The position numbers were made by a program, and so were the translations under genes. Shown here one piece after another: positions 9,764 to 18,684 of a stretch of 64,000 nt of DNA (the first letter of the stretch is position 1; every line of letters begins with the position of its first letter). This stretch comes from JANQEU01 sp965242805 (GTDB lineage Bacteria; Bacteroidota; Bacteroidia; Cytophagales; Cyclobacteriaceae). The notes below the pieces were generated by a model. The model had not been told where the DNA came from. It was given only the letters and a program-made list of their open reading frames with translations, and did not search any database. The stretch is from contig CBDETD010000002.1 of the NCBI GenBank assembly GCA_965242805.1, positions 2,914,001-2,978,000 on the forward strand, read 5' to 3'.

Positions 9764-10609
9764 GTGTTTGCTAAACTTGCCTATCAAGCCGGGGCAGATT
9801 CCATCACTACTCTTGGTCTTCGAATGGTTTTTTCAATGCCAATGTACATTTGGATCGCTATAAGTATCAAACCTTTAAAAAAGGAAGAGGTCACTCGAAA
9901 AGAATACTTGTGGTTGCTGTTTTTTGGGCTTATTGGGTATTACATAGCCAGTTTTCTAGATTTCAAGGGGCTTGAGTATATCAAAGCAAGCCTGGAAAGA
10001 CTCATTCTCTTCATTTATCCTACACTTGTCCTTATCATGGGATACATTTTTTTCGGGGAGCGGATTTCCAAAGCTCAACTCCTGGGGGTGTTAACAACTT
10101 ACCTGGGGATCGTCATTGTGTTCATCCCGGAACTTGGCATTCAAAAGTCCAATGAGGTTGTGACAGGAGCCGTGTTGATTTTTTTGAGTGCTCTTACCTA
10201 CGGAGGTTACCTGGTGGGAAGTGGATGGTTGATCCCAAAATTTGGAGCCAAACGATTCACAACATACGCCATGATGATATCCACAGTGGCGGTATTCTCT
10301 CATTTCTTAATTGAAAATCAAGGCTTTGGATTAATTTTTGATCAAAATGCCAAGGTGTACATATACACCATCGCTATGGCAATATTCTCAACGGTCGTGC
10401 CCTCATACCTGATCTCATATTCCATAAAAGGACTCGGATCCGGTCAATTTGCCATTTTTGCCAGCCTGGGACCAATTTCGACAATCGTATTGGCCTACCT
10501 GTTCCTAAGTGAAAGATTGAATTTAATTCAGCTGATTGGAGGAATTATAGTGATATCAGGAGTATTCACTGCTGAAAAATTCAGGAAACGAAGAAAGAAA
10601 ATCAACTGA
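9764..10609 (+). CDS. EamA-family (DMT) transporter, true start probably upstream
   Basis: The protein has about ten hydrophobic helices in two homologous halves and the EamA features LGLRMVFSMP and GEXXX-type loops, so it is a drug/metabolite exporter-like permease of unknown substrate. The first canonical start is the GTG at 9764, but the frame is open back to 9653 and codes for an obvious first helix (FIYILSAIGGVLLF, codons 9710-9751) that a GTG start would cut in half. No ATG, GTG or TTG is present in that upstream stretch. It overlaps the convergent OsmC fusion gene by 8 bp. Confidence 0.8.
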   Translation: MFAKLAYQAGADSITTLGLRMVFSMPMYIWIAISIKPLKKEEVTRKEYLWLLFFGLIGYYIASFLDFKGLEYIKASLERLILFIYPTLVLIMGYIFFGERISKAQLLGVLTTYLGIVIVFIPELGIQKSNEVVTGAVLIFLSALTYGGYLVGSGWLIPKFGAKRFTTYAMMISTVAVFSHFLIENQGFGLIFDQNAKVYIYTIAMAIFSTVVPSYLISYSIKGLGSGQFAIFASLGPISTIVLAYLFLSERLNLIQLIGGIIVISGVFTAEKFRKRRKKIN

Positions 10610-11810
10610 TCTCCTCGGTGAGTATGATCGGTTTTGATTCCAGCGTCTTATGTACAGGGCACCTGTCGGCAATTTCAATGAGTCTTTTTCTCTGATCGGG
10701 TGTTAGATCTCCAGTCAGCTTTATTTTTCTTTTGATCTGATCAATTTTTCCCTTTGAATCCTCGCTTTTCTCACCGTCATGAAGGTGAATCTTATCATGA
10801 GCCAGCTCTACTTTCACTTCTTTTAAATCAATTTTTTTGAAATCTGCATAAATCCGGAGGGTCATTGCAGTGCAGGTGCCAAGAGCTGACAGCAGGTAAC
10901 CATACGGGGAAGGACCCAGATCTGTCCCTCCAACGCTCGCAGGTTCATCAGCGATCATTTGGTGTCGACCTGCTGTGACCTCTGTAACAAATCCCGTTTG
11001 ACCGATCCTGGTCCAAACCTCACCTTCTTCGGCCATCTCTTTTTGGGATTCGTCCTTAATGTACCTTTTAGCCCAGGCCGCTGCCATCATACCCACATAT
11101 TCGGAATCTTTCTGGTTTGACATGAGGTGATCAGCACCATCCAGAGAAATGAAACTTTTTGGATGTTTAGCAGCCAGGTATATGTCCGAAGCATTTTCAA
11201 TTCCTACTATCGTATCCTGAGGAGAATGCATAATAAGAAGGGCCTTGTCCATTTCCGATATGACCTTCTTGGCCTCGGTCCGCTCGAGGTCTTCAAGAAA
11301 CTGTTTTTGAATGGTGAAAGGACGACCCCCAATGTCGACTTGTGCTTGTCCCTTCTCAATAATTTCTTTTTCATTTCTGATAAGGTGTCTCACATGCTTT
11401 GGGTCGGCTGGAGCACCAATTGTGACCACTGCCTTCACCGAAGGAAACTGGGAAGCAACATGTAACACTGCGGCACCACCCAACGAATGACCCATGAGCA
11501 ATTGAGGTGCCGTATAATTTCGCTCCAGAAACTTGCAGGCATCATTCAAGTCTGAGAGGTTACTTGAAAAGTTTGTATCCGAAAAATCTCCGGCGCTTTG
11601 ACCTAATCCTGTGAAATCAAACCTTAACAATCCCATCCCTTCATTGGTAATGGCCCTGCTAATGTTTTCCACAGCTTTCAGGTTTTTTGAACAGGTGAAG
11701 CAATGAGCAAACAGAACAAAAGCCCGAGGACTACCGATCAGTGGAAGGTCGATTTGACCAATTAAATTTTGTCCATGAGTATTTTCAAACTCCACTTTTT
11801 GCGAACGCAT
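10602..11810 (-). CDS. Alpha/beta hydrolase-OsmC fusion protein
   Basis: Residues 1-255 form an alpha/beta hydrolase with nucleophile S109 in MGHSLGG, and residues 265-402 form an OsmC/Ohr-like domain. The OsmC part has the two redox cysteines, one in GTCTAMTLR and one in RCPVHKTLE, expected to reduce organic hydroperoxides. The same two-domain fusion is known in other bacteria, but the hydrolase substrate is unknown. One idea is that the first domain releases peroxidised acyl groups for the second. The ATG is preceded by AT-rich DNA, and the gene stands as a single transcript unit on this strand. Confidence 0.88.
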   Translation of the reverse strand: MRSQKVEFENTHGQNLIGQIDLPLIGSPRAFVLFAHCFTCSKNLKAVENISRAITNEGMGLLRFDFTGLGQSAGDFSDTNFSSNLSDLNDACKFLERNYTAPQLLMGHSLGGAAVLHVASQFPSVKAVVTIGAPADPKHVRHLIRNEKEIIEKGQAQVDIGGRPFTIQKQFLEDLERTEAKKVISEMDKALLIMHSPQDTIVGIENASDIYLAAKHPKSFISLDGADHLMSNQKDSEYVGMMAAAWAKRYIKDESQKEMAEEGEVWTRIGQTGFVTEVTAGRHQMIADEPASVGGTDLGPSPYGYLLSALGTCTAMTLRIYADFKKIDLKEVKVELAHDKIHLHDGEKSEDSKGKIDQIKRKIKLTGDLTPDQRKRLIEIADRCPVHKTLESKPIILTEEIS

Positions 11811-11908
11811 AATTAATTATCTATAAAATTTTACTAATTTGTATGTTCCAAAAAAACTAACGTCTTCAAAACATTCATTGCTAAGTGCAATATTAACCTA
11901 ATGCTACA

Positions 11909-12538
11909 TTGAGATTTAAACTCACTATATTAATCTGCATTATTGTAATCTCATTTACCAATGCCCAGCTTTTGCATTACGATGTCGTGCGTGGGGACAA
12001 GAAAATCGGGAACATCAACGTGAAAAGATACTTTCAGGATAGCATTGAGACCATAGACATTAAAAGCGAAGTTTCGTTCCGGATCATTTTTTCATTCACC
12101 GTGGATTTTGGATTAAATGAGTCTTTCAAAAATGGTGTTCTTATCAATGGAAACGCGTACAACAAGCTGAATAATGTCACACAAAAAGAGTCTTCTGTGG
12201 AAAAGAAGTCGTCAGACTATAGACTGGTTATTGGTGGGACCCCAAATCGTCTTTCAGAAGAAAAGATCGACTTCTCCATTTCAGAGATATATATGAGGGA
12301 ACCAAAAGACGGTGAAAAAGCTTTCTCCCAACACTTTGGTAAATTCATGCAATTTGAAAAGGTCCGTGAGCACACCTATAAACTGGTTTCACCTGATGGT
12401 GAAAACTACTACACTTATGAAAACGGCGTGTGTACAGAGATCAAGGTATACCGTGATTACGCAAATTATTCAATGAAAATCCAACCTGAGAGCTTTGCAC
12501 TCGTGAAACAAGGTGTGGATTCATTGAGAACAAAATGA
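11909..12538 (+). CDS. Secreted protein, DUF6134-like
   Basis: This 209-residue protein has an N-terminal signal peptide (hydrophobic to about residue 17, cleavage likely after TNA) and a beta-rich body. The pattern LLHYDVVRGDKKIGNI resembles the DUF6134 family of Bacteroidota envelope proteins; function is unknown. The start is TTG, since the nearby ATG at 11901 runs into a stop after three codons. Its TGA overlaps the next gene start as ATGA, so the two are translationally coupled. Confidence 0.65.
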   Translation: MRFKLTILICIIVISFTNAQLLHYDVVRGDKKIGNINVKRYFQDSIETIDIKSEVSFRIIFSFTVDFGLNESFKNGVLINGNAYNKLNNVTQKESSVEKKSSDYRLVIGGTPNRLSEEKIDFSISEIYMREPKDGEKAFSQHFGKFMQFEKVREHTYKLVSPDGENYYTYENGVCTEIKVYRDYANYSMKIQPESFALVKQGVDSLRTK

Positions 12539-13557
12539 TCAATTCTATTAAAAAACTTTTTGTACCAGTCCTAATTCTATTGGCTCTGGGGTTTTTCTTA
12601 TTCCTGTTCAACCAGGTAAATGGGTTGTATTCTCTGGCTTCAGAATTGAATCCGGTATTTGGTAAAGCGGTATTGGCATTATTGGTTTTGGTCATTGGTA
12701 TATTGATTGTATCTCCGTTCATGATCTATTTCAAATTGCCAAAGCCTATTCAACGACCAAGGAATGAAGGTGAGGTGAAATCGTATCAGAAAAAGGTTCT
12801 CGAAAGACTTAAAAACAATCAAATACTGTTGCAGGAAGGTCATTTACCCAATGCAACCGAAGATCTTGATGCAGCTATTAAAACTCTTAACAAGAAAGCA
12901 GATGAAATTATCGGGGAAACAGCATCGATTGTCTTTTTAACAACATCCATTTCTCAAAATGGGAAACTTGATGCCTTCACCGTTTTTGGCACTCAGCTTA
13001 GGATGATTTGGAAAGTTGCTCATATCTATTATCAACGACCATCTTTGCGAGAGCTCGGTTATCTTTATGTAAATGTTGGAGCGAGTTCCTTCTTAGCTTC
13101 AGAAATCGAAGATCTCGACATCACTAAGCAGATTGAACCTGTAGCAACTGCAATATTCAGGAATGCGTCCGGAAAATCCGTTCCACTGATAGGACCTACC
13201 GCGCAGATCCTTCTCGATTCCTTATTGGAAGGATCCACTAATGCATTTCTTACGTTGAGAGTCGGGATACTGGCTAAGAAATACTGTGGTGAATTGGGAT
13301 ATATGGATAGTAGTACCATGAAACGGGAGGCACTCAAGGAAGCCGCACTTCAATTGAAAAGTATCACGATAAAATCATCTGCTAAGGTGATTTCTGCAAT
13401 CCTGAAAGCTACAGGAAATGCCAGTCTGGATACTATTAAGTCCGGATGGGAGGGAATTAAGCAAACAGGATCAAAAGTCAAAGACGAAATCGTTCATACG
13501 TCCCAGAAGATGAATCCTTTTAAAAAGAGGCAACGAGATAAAGAAACTAACGACTGA
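12535..13557 (+). CDS. Membrane protein with DUF697-like domain
   Basis: Two hydrophobic helices (about residues 8-26 and 43-66) are followed by a charged, helical region and then a DUF697-like stretch with GKSVPLIGPTAQILLDSLLEG and FLTLRVGILAKKYC. That resembles YcjF-type inner-membrane proteins of unknown function. The last 60 residues are basic and probably cytoplasmic. It shares an ATGA overlap with the upstream secreted-protein gene, so the pair may act together in the envelope. It overlaps the convergent ftsY by 11 bp. Confidence 0.65.
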   Translation: MINSIKKLFVPVLILLALGFFLFLFNQVNGLYSLASELNPVFGKAVLALLVLVIGILIVSPFMIYFKLPKPIQRPRNEGEVKSYQKKVLERLKNNQILLQEGHLPNATEDLDAAIKTLNKKADEIIGETASIVFLTTSISQNGKLDAFTVFGTQLRMIWKVAHIYYQRPSLRELGYLYVNVGASSFLASEIEDLDITKQIEPVATAIFRNASGKSVPLIGPTAQILLDSLLEGSTNAFLTLRVGILAKKYCGELGYMDSSTMKREALKEAALQLKSITIKSSAKVISAILKATGNASLDTIKSGWEGIKQTGSKVKDEIVHTSQKMNPFKKRQRDKETND

Positions 13558-14500
13558 AAAAGGAGTCGACGAATTCCATCTTATTGAAGACCTGCAAATC
13601 ATCAACCTTCTCTCCGACACCTATGTATTTGACAGGTATCTTGAATTGATCTGAGATCCCGATCACGACTCCCCCTTTGGCAGTTCCATCCAGTTTGGTA
13701 ACAGCCAGGGATGTTACGTCAGTAGCTTTTGTGAATTCCTGTGCCTGGATAAACGCATTTTGACCTGTACTCCCATCCAGTATGAGCAGGACATCGTGAG
13801 GGGCTTCCTCAATGAACTTTTGGATCACTTTTTTGATCTTTGACAATTCATTCATGAGGTTCACTTTGGTGTGTAACCTTCCGGCTGTGTCGATTATTAC
13901 GACATCAGCATTTTCCTCCACGCCACGCTTGACGGATTCAAAAGCTACTGATGCTGGGTCCGTATTCATCCCTTTGGATACAACTGGTACTCCAACACGT
14001 TCACCCCACATGATCAATTGATCAACAGCTGCGGCACGGAATGTGTCAGCAGCTCCCAAGATCACTTTCTTACCCATAGACTTATACTGGGAAGCAAGCT
14101 TTCCAATGGTTGTGGTCTTTCCAACTCCATTCACGCCAACTACAAGGATCACATATGGACCATTTACATCTGGAAGGTTGAAGCTTTGCAGATCCACAGT
14201 ATTATTTTCCGACAGAAGAGAAGCAATCTCTTCCTTCAATATCTTGTCCAGTTCGTCAGTCCCCAGATACTTGTCCTTAGCAACTCTTTCTTCGATCCGG
14301 TCAATGATCTTTACTGTTGTGTCGACGCCTACGTCAGATGTGATCAACACCTCCTCCAATTCATCAAGGACTTCCTCATCTACAGTGGACTTACCAATTA
14401 CAGCCTTACCTAATTTGTTGAAAAAGCTGCTCTTGGATTTCTCCAATCCCTTGTCGAGTGATTCTTTTTTCTCTTTCGAGAAAATGTTGAATAATGCCAT
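13547..14500 (-). CDS. ftsY: Signal recognition particle receptor FtsY
   Basis: FtsY is the SRP receptor GTPase that docks ribosome-nascent-chain complexes at the inner membrane. The 317-residue protein has a short N-domain and a G-domain with GVNGVGKTT (G1), the family DTFRAAAVDQL, DTAGRLH (G3) and TKLDGTAKGG (G4). The long acidic A-domain of E. coli FtsY is missing, which is normal in Bacteroidota. It lies downstream of the ribosomal-protein operon but is separated from it by a strong hairpin terminator at 14559-14581. Confidence 0.95.
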   Translation of the reverse strand: MALFNIFSKEKKESLDKGLEKSKSSFFNKLGKAVIGKSTVDEEVLDELEEVLITSDVGVDTTVKIIDRIEERVAKDKYLGTDELDKILKEEIASLLSENNTVDLQSFNLPDVNGPYVILVVGVNGVGKTTTIGKLASQYKSMGKKVILGAADTFRAAAVDQLIMWGERVGVPVVSKGMNTDPASVAFESVKRGVEENADVVIIDTAGRLHTKVNLMNELSKIKKVIQKFIEEAPHDVLLILDGSTGQNAFIQAQEFTKATDVTSLAVTKLDGTAKGGVVIGISDQFKIPVKYIGVGEKVDDLQVFNKMEFVDSFFSR

Positions 14501-14558
14501 GGCGATTTATTTCTTATCAAATCAAGATGTACCTGTTATGGTTCCATCTAAAACAAAA

Positions 14559-14581
14559 AAAGCCGATCATAAATCGGCTTT
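14559..14581 (-). terminator. Rho-independent terminator after rpmB-rpmG-DUF4295
   Basis: A perfect 9-bp stem (AAAGCCGAT at 14559-14567, ATCGGCTTT at 14573-14581) with a 5-nt loop is followed on the minus strand by a U-rich run. It lies 23 bp past the DUF4295 stop and ends the ribosomal-protein transcript, so ftsY needs read-through or its own promoter. Confidence 0.85.
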
Positions 14582-14604
14582 GAAATTTCTTGTTAACCTG
14601 TGAA

Positions 14605-14760
14605 TTATTTCTTGGCCAATACGTTTTTAACCTCAGACTCAGGAACCATCTCTTCTTTGAAAGTGTAAGATCCGGTTTTCTCTGATTTCACTGTTCTGAT
14701 GACTTTGGCAAACTTAATTCCACCAGGTTGTTTCAGGGTTGCTACTACTTTCTTTGCCAT
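14605..14760 (-). CDS. Small basic DUF4295 protein
   Basis: This short ORF codes for 51 residues beginning MAKKVVATLKQPGG and ending VKNVLAKK. It matches DUF4295, a small Bacteroidota-specific protein always found beside rpmG and rpmB. The basic N-terminus and the operon position suggest a ribosome-associated protein, but that is inference. It starts 3 bp after the rpmG stop and is followed by the terminator at 14559-14581. Confidence 0.9.
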   Translation of the reverse strand: MAKKVVATLKQPGGIKFAKVIRTVKSEKTGSYTFKEEMVPESEVKNVLAKK

Positions 14761-14763
14761 ATC

Positions 14764-14946
14764 TTACTTGATTTCCTTATGTACAGTATATTTCCTAAGG
14801 ATCGGATTGTATTTCTTCAATTCCAATCTTTCAGGTGTATTTTTTCTGTTCTTGGTTGAAATATATCTTGATGTCCCGGGCATTCCACTGTCTTTGTGCT
14901 CCGTGCACTCCAAAATCACCTGGACTCTGTTACCTTTCTTTGCCAT
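14764..14946 (-). CDS. rpmG: 50S ribosomal protein L33
   Basis: This 60-residue protein is a component of the large ribosomal subunit near the E site. The sequence includes RVQVILECTEH, SRYISTKNRKNTPERLELKKYNP and a C-terminal HKEIK, typical of L33. The zinc-binding cysteine pairs of C+ forms are absent (one Cys only), so this is a C-minus, zinc-independent form. It lies 4 bp after rpmB in the same operon. Confidence 0.96.
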   Translation of the reverse strand: MAKKGNRVQVILECTEHKDSGMPGTSRYISTKNRKNTPERLELKKYNPILRKYTVHKEIK

Positions 14947-14950
14947 GTTC

Positions 14951-15190
14951 TTATACTAATACGTTTCCGTTGGCTCTGGCTTTCTTCAAGACTGCCGTTA
15001 TGCCATTCTTATTGATCGTTCTCAAAGCGGTCGTTGATACTTTCAAAGTAATCCAACGGTCCTCCTCAGGAATATAAAATCTTTTCTTATGAAGGTTTGG
15101 GTAAAATTTACGCTTTGTTTTGTTATTAGCGTGAGAAACATTGTTCCCAACCATCACTTTCTTACCTGTTATTTCACAAATCTTAGACAT
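14951..15190 (-). CDS. rpmB: 50S ribosomal protein L28
   Basis: This 79-residue large-subunit protein starts MSKICEITGKKVMVGNNVSHANNKTKR, the standard L28 opening, followed by FYPNLHKKRFYIP and VSTTALRTINKNG. It is the first gene of the rpmB-rpmG-DUF4295 operon. The 70 bp upstream are AT-rich; the sequence GATATTTG on the minus strand is one base off the -7 consensus. Confidence 0.96.
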   Translation of the reverse strand: MSKICEITGKKVMVGNNVSHANNKTKRKFYPNLHKKRFYIPEEDRWITLKVSTTALRTINKNGITAVLKKARANGNVLV

Positions 15191-15264
15191 CGTTCTTGTC
15201 GTTTCGAAAAAAGGACTGCAAATATCACAATATTAAATCTATAAACAAACCCCAGGTAGTGAAT

Positions 15265-15423
15265 TTATTTGGCCTTGAAACCATATGGGCAGTGGAGGCA
15301 TCCTGATTTACAGCAGTACCCTCTTTCGAGATGATACTTTTTGGTGAATACCATGAGACCATCCTCCGTATAATAGAAGTATTCAGATTGGTTCTTTTTT
15401 ATTCTACTCTTCGATTCCTTCAT
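15265..15423 (-). CDS. DUF5522 small cysteine-rich protein
   Basis: The C-terminal part reads YYTEDGLMVFTKKYH and ends GYCCKSGCLHCPYGFKAK, the signature of DUF5522, a small Bacteroidota/Proteobacteria family with four cysteines that may bind metal. Homology starts at the ATG at 15423 (52 residues). Longer starts at 15462 or 15576 exist, but the latter would overlap the divergent aminotransferase gene. Function is unknown. Confidence 0.75.
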   Translation of the reverse strand: MKESKSRIKKNQSEYFYYTEDGLMVFTKKYHLERGYCCKSGCLHCPYGFKAK

Positions 15424-15504
15424 GCATGGAAAATCTGCCAAAACAACTAGCTTTGTGGACATTTGTTTGGTTTCAATTAAAATAAAATCATAAACCCTAT
15501 TGAT

Positions 15505-16779
15505 ATGGCTGAAGCGTCTATAAATAGCACGGACCTGATGAACCTGGAAGATAAGCATGGAGCTCATAATTATCATCCACTTCCCGTTGTACTGTCAAGA
15601 GGTGAAGGTGTTTATGTTTGGGACATTGAGGGGAACAAATATTTTGATTTTTTATCGGCTTATAGCGCAGTCAACCAAGGTCACTGCCATCCAAAAATCA
15701 TTAATGCTCTAAAGGATCAGGCTGAGACATTGACGCTTACATCAAGAGCATTTTATAATGACAAATTGGGCCAATATCAGAAATTCCTTTCCGATTATTT
15801 CGGATTCGATAAGGTTTTACCGATGAATACGGGAGCAGAAGGGGTGGAGACCGCATTGAAAATCTGTAGAAAATGGGGTTATGAGAAGAAAGGAGTCCCT
15901 GAAAATAAAGGTCAGATCATTGTTTTCGATCAAAATTTTCATGGAAGAACAACTACAATAATTTCTTTTTCAAGTGACCCTGATGCAAAGAAAAATTTTG
16001 GACCATTCACGCATGGCTTTTTAAAAGTCGCGTATAATGACATCGATGCGATAAGGGAAGCATTTGAAGAGCACCAAAATATAATCGGTGTCCTGGTCGA
16101 ACCTATTCAGGGAGAAGCTGGTGTAGTGGTGCCTAATGATGATTTTATTGAAGGGATTGCATCTTTATGTAAGAAAAACAACGCTTTGTTCATAGCCGAT
16201 GAAATTCAAACAGGCATTGCCAGAACTGGTAGTCTCCTGGCTATATGCGGAGATTGTACTTGTAAGGGAGCATGCGAGCGACAGAAAACTTATACAAAGC
16301 CAGACATACTCATATTGGGAAAAGCGCTTTCCGGAGGAGTTTACCCTGTATCGGCTGTATTGGCGGATGACGAGGTCATGCAGGTAATTACCCCAGGCAC
16401 ACATGGTTCGACCTATGGCGGTAATCCACTCGCCTGTGCTGTGGCCATGGCCGCGTTGGAAGTTGTACTGGATGAGAAGCTGTCACAAAACGCCAGGAGG
16501 CTTGGAAAAATATTCCGGGATCGAATGAAGAGATTGATTGAAAAGAGTGATTTGGTCTCGGTCGTACGGGGAAAAGGTTTGTTAAACGCCATCATCATCA
16601 ATGACCATCCATCAAGCTCCACAGCCTGGAATATCTGCATTGCTCTGAAAGAAAACGGTTTGATAGCAAAACCAACTCATGGGAACATCATCAGGTTTGC
16701 CCCGCCATTGGTAATTACTGAGGAGGAACTTCATGAATGTTGCGATATAATCGAAAAGACGATCCTGGAGTTTAAGTAA
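15505..16779 (+). CDS. rocD: Ornithine aminotransferase
   Basis: This PLP-dependent class III enzyme converts ornithine and 2-oxoglutarate to glutamate semialdehyde and glutamate. Of 424 residues, the Schiff-base lysine is K273 in LGKALSGGVYPVSAVLAD. The N-terminal GAHNYHPLPVVLSRGEG and FLSAYSAVNQGHCHP are typical of ornithine aminotransferases. A short insertion before the lysine contains four cysteines (C248, C251, C253, C257), a possible metal site not needed for catalysis in the classic enzyme. It is divergent from DUF5522. Confidence 0.92.
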   Translation: MAEASINSTDLMNLEDKHGAHNYHPLPVVLSRGEGVYVWDIEGNKYFDFLSAYSAVNQGHCHPKIINALKDQAETLTLTSRAFYNDKLGQYQKFLSDYFGFDKVLPMNTGAEGVETALKICRKWGYEKKGVPENKGQIIVFDQNFHGRTTTIISFSSDPDAKKNFGPFTHGFLKVAYNDIDAIREAFEEHQNIIGVLVEPIQGEAGVVVPNDDFIEGIASLCKKNNALFIADEIQTGIARTGSLLAICGDCTCKGACERQKTYTKPDILILGKALSGGVYPVSAVLADDEVMQVITPGTHGSTYGGNPLACAVAMAALEVVLDEKLSQNARRLGKIFRDRMKRLIEKSDLVSVVRGKGLLNAIIINDHPSSSTAWNICIALKENGLIAKPTHGNIIRFAPPLVITEEELHECCDIIEKTILEFK

Positions 16780-16896
16780 AGTTTCACTTTCGTATTGGCA
16801 AGCAATATTTAAAGGGAAATAAGAAATAGTTTGTCCCCAAATCCACAAGACCGAAAGGATCTATTCAAATTTGCCAATTCATTCCATTTTTGATCC

Positions 16897-17649
16897 ATGA
16901 TTGAAATTTTTGGCAATGTGCTGTCATATTCTGATCTAACTGCGCTTTTGGGGGTTGGACTATTGATTGGAATGGCAAAAACCGGAGTTCACGGCGCCGG
17001 GATGATTGCTGTCCCTTTACTCGCAATAGTTTTTGGAGGTAAGGACTCAAGTGGTATCATGCTTCCTATTTTGATGTTCGCGGATGTTTTTGGTGTTTAC
17101 TACTATCACAGGCATGCTAAAAGTGCTCACCTCAAACGGCTAATCCCGGCCGCCTTCATGGGAGTAGTGGCAGGAACTATCGCCGGTCAATACATCAATG
17201 ACCAGATATTCAGGCAGTTGATGGCTGTTTTCATCTTCGGAAGTCTGATAATCATGATTTGGATGGAGAGATCTAAAATGAAGAATGTCCCCACTTCCCG
17301 GTGGTTTGCCATATCAATGGGAATACTGGGCGGATTTACATCCATGGTGGGCAACCTTGCAGGATCTGTCATGGCGCTTTATCTACTGTCCATGAAACTT
17401 CCCAAAAATGAATTTATTGGTACCGCTGCCTGGTTTTTCATGATCCTTAATTTCCTGAAAGTTCCTTTCCACGTCTTTGGATGGAAGACGATCACCATGA
17501 ACTCATTTATGATGGATACGCTGACAATCCCAGCTGTAGCGATCGGAGCATGGCTTGGTGTTTTTATCATAAAGTACATCAATGACAATTACTACCGATG
17601 GTTTATAATCCTGTCAACTTTTGTTGCCGCTATTTTTATGGTTCTCTAA
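16897..17649 (+). CDS. TauE/SafE-family sulfite exporter-like permease
   Basis: The 250-residue protein has about eight hydrophobic helices in two repeats with the family pattern GLLIGMAKTGVHGAGMIAVP near the N-terminus and a second GGFTSMVGNLAGSVMALYLL in the middle. The TauE/SafE family moves sulfite, sulfoacetate or other anions across the inner membrane. Substrate is not deducible here. The BNR lipoprotein gene starts 9 bp downstream on the same strand. Confidence 0.85.
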   Translation: MIEIFGNVLSYSDLTALLGVGLLIGMAKTGVHGAGMIAVPLLAIVFGGKDSSGIMLPILMFADVFGVYYYHRHAKSAHLKRLIPAAFMGVVAGTIAGQYINDQIFRQLMAVFIFGSLIIMIWMERSKMKNVPTSRWFAISMGILGGFTSMVGNLAGSVMALYLLSMKLPKNEFIGTAAWFFMILNFLKVPFHVFGWKTITMNSFMMDTLTIPAVAIGAWLGVFIIKYINDNYYRWFIILSTFVAAIFMVL

Positions 17650-17658
17650 ATTGTTGGC

Positions 17659-18684
17659 ATGAGGTTTCTTTTGCTTTTAATTCTCGCTTCCTTTTCTTGT
17701 ATCAAAGTCAACAAAAAAGATTTCGACATTACTCAAATGGAGGGTGGTGTAGACAATCTTCTTATCGGGCTGCATGTACTTGATGAGAATGTGGTTTGGG
17801 CTTCGGGAACAGAATCAACCATTATTCGCTCGGTCGATGGCGGGAAACGCTGGAAGTCATTTCAGTATCAAGAAGTGGACACTCTTCAGTTTAGAGACAT
17901 TCATGCTTTTAACAGCGATGAGATTGCAACACTTAGTATCGGGGAAGGTTCGACTTCACAAATATTTAAGTTCAATGTCGGTGGAGAATGGAAGAAGGTT
18001 TATCAAATGGAGCATCCGCAAGGCTTTCTTGATGCATTGGATTTTTGGGATGCGAAAAGAGGAGTTGCTTACGGAGACGCCATTGATCAAAAGCCATTTA
18101 TTTTAAAAACAGAAGATGGCGGTGACAACTGGCATCGGATCGAAGGCCAACTATTACCAGATGCCGGCAATGGTGAAGGTGGATTTGCGGCCAGTGGCAC
18201 ATGTATTGAATTGGGTCAAAAGGGGGAAGTTTGGATAGGTACAGGTGCTGGCGGGCATGCCAGGATCTTGTTTTCCCCAGATTATGGCTTGACCTGGAAA
18301 AGTTATGAGACGCCCATGATCAAAGGACCGGCAGCTGGAATCACTTCCGTCCGATTTGATGGACATGTAGGATTTATCACCGGAGGAGATCTTATGGTTA
18401 CTGACAGTCTTACTAATAATATGTTCATGTCGTACGATCATGGAAAAAATTGGGAACCCATTGGTCCACCTGTTACATTAGGTGCATTCTACGGAAGTGC
18501 ATTTATCCAAGACCTGGCAATCATTATCTGCGGCCCTAACGGATCCGATCTTTCATTTGATAATGGGAAGAACTGGATCAACATTTCACAGCATGATCTA
18601 TGGACTGTTGACCTTCATAAGTCCGGGATCGGTTATTTAATGGGCAGAAATGGAACCATTTTGAAGATAAATATTTCGGGTTAG
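17659..18684 (+). CDS. BNR/YCF48-like beta-propeller lipoprotein
   Basis: This is a 341-residue protein with a lipoprotein signal (LILASFSC, Cys at residue 14). Several repeated units follow the pattern S-DGG--W or S-D-G--W (for example TEDGGDNWH, SPDYGLTWK, SYDHGKNWE), typical of Asp-box propellers. It is likely an outer-envelope propeller; no catalytic residues of a sialidase are evident. The final codons (TILKINISG, stop 18682-18684) lie inside the left copy of the 125-bp repeat that flanks the transposase unit. Confidence 0.75.
   Translation: MRFLLLLILASFSCIKVNKKDFDITQMEGGVDNLLIGLHVLDENVVWASGTESTIIRSVDGGKRWKSFQYQEVDTLQFRDIHAFNSDEIATLSIGEGSTSQIFKFNVGGEWKKVYQMEHPQGFLDALDFWDAKRGVAYGDAIDQKPFILKTEDGGDNWHRIEGQLLPDAGNGEGGFAASGTCIELGQKGEVWIGTGAGGHARILFSPDYGLTWKSYETPMIKGPAAGITSVRFDGHVGFITGGDLMVTDSLTNNMFMSYDHGKNWEPIGPPVTLGAFYGSAFIQDLAIIICGPNGSDLSFDNGKNWINISQHDLWTVDLHKSGIGYLMGRNGTILKINISG

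Noticed and set aside
14043..14603. Long plus-strand open frame (186 codons) opposite ftsY
   Set aside because: It lies almost entirely on the antisense of a clear ftsY gene and shows no family motif; it is a composition shadow.
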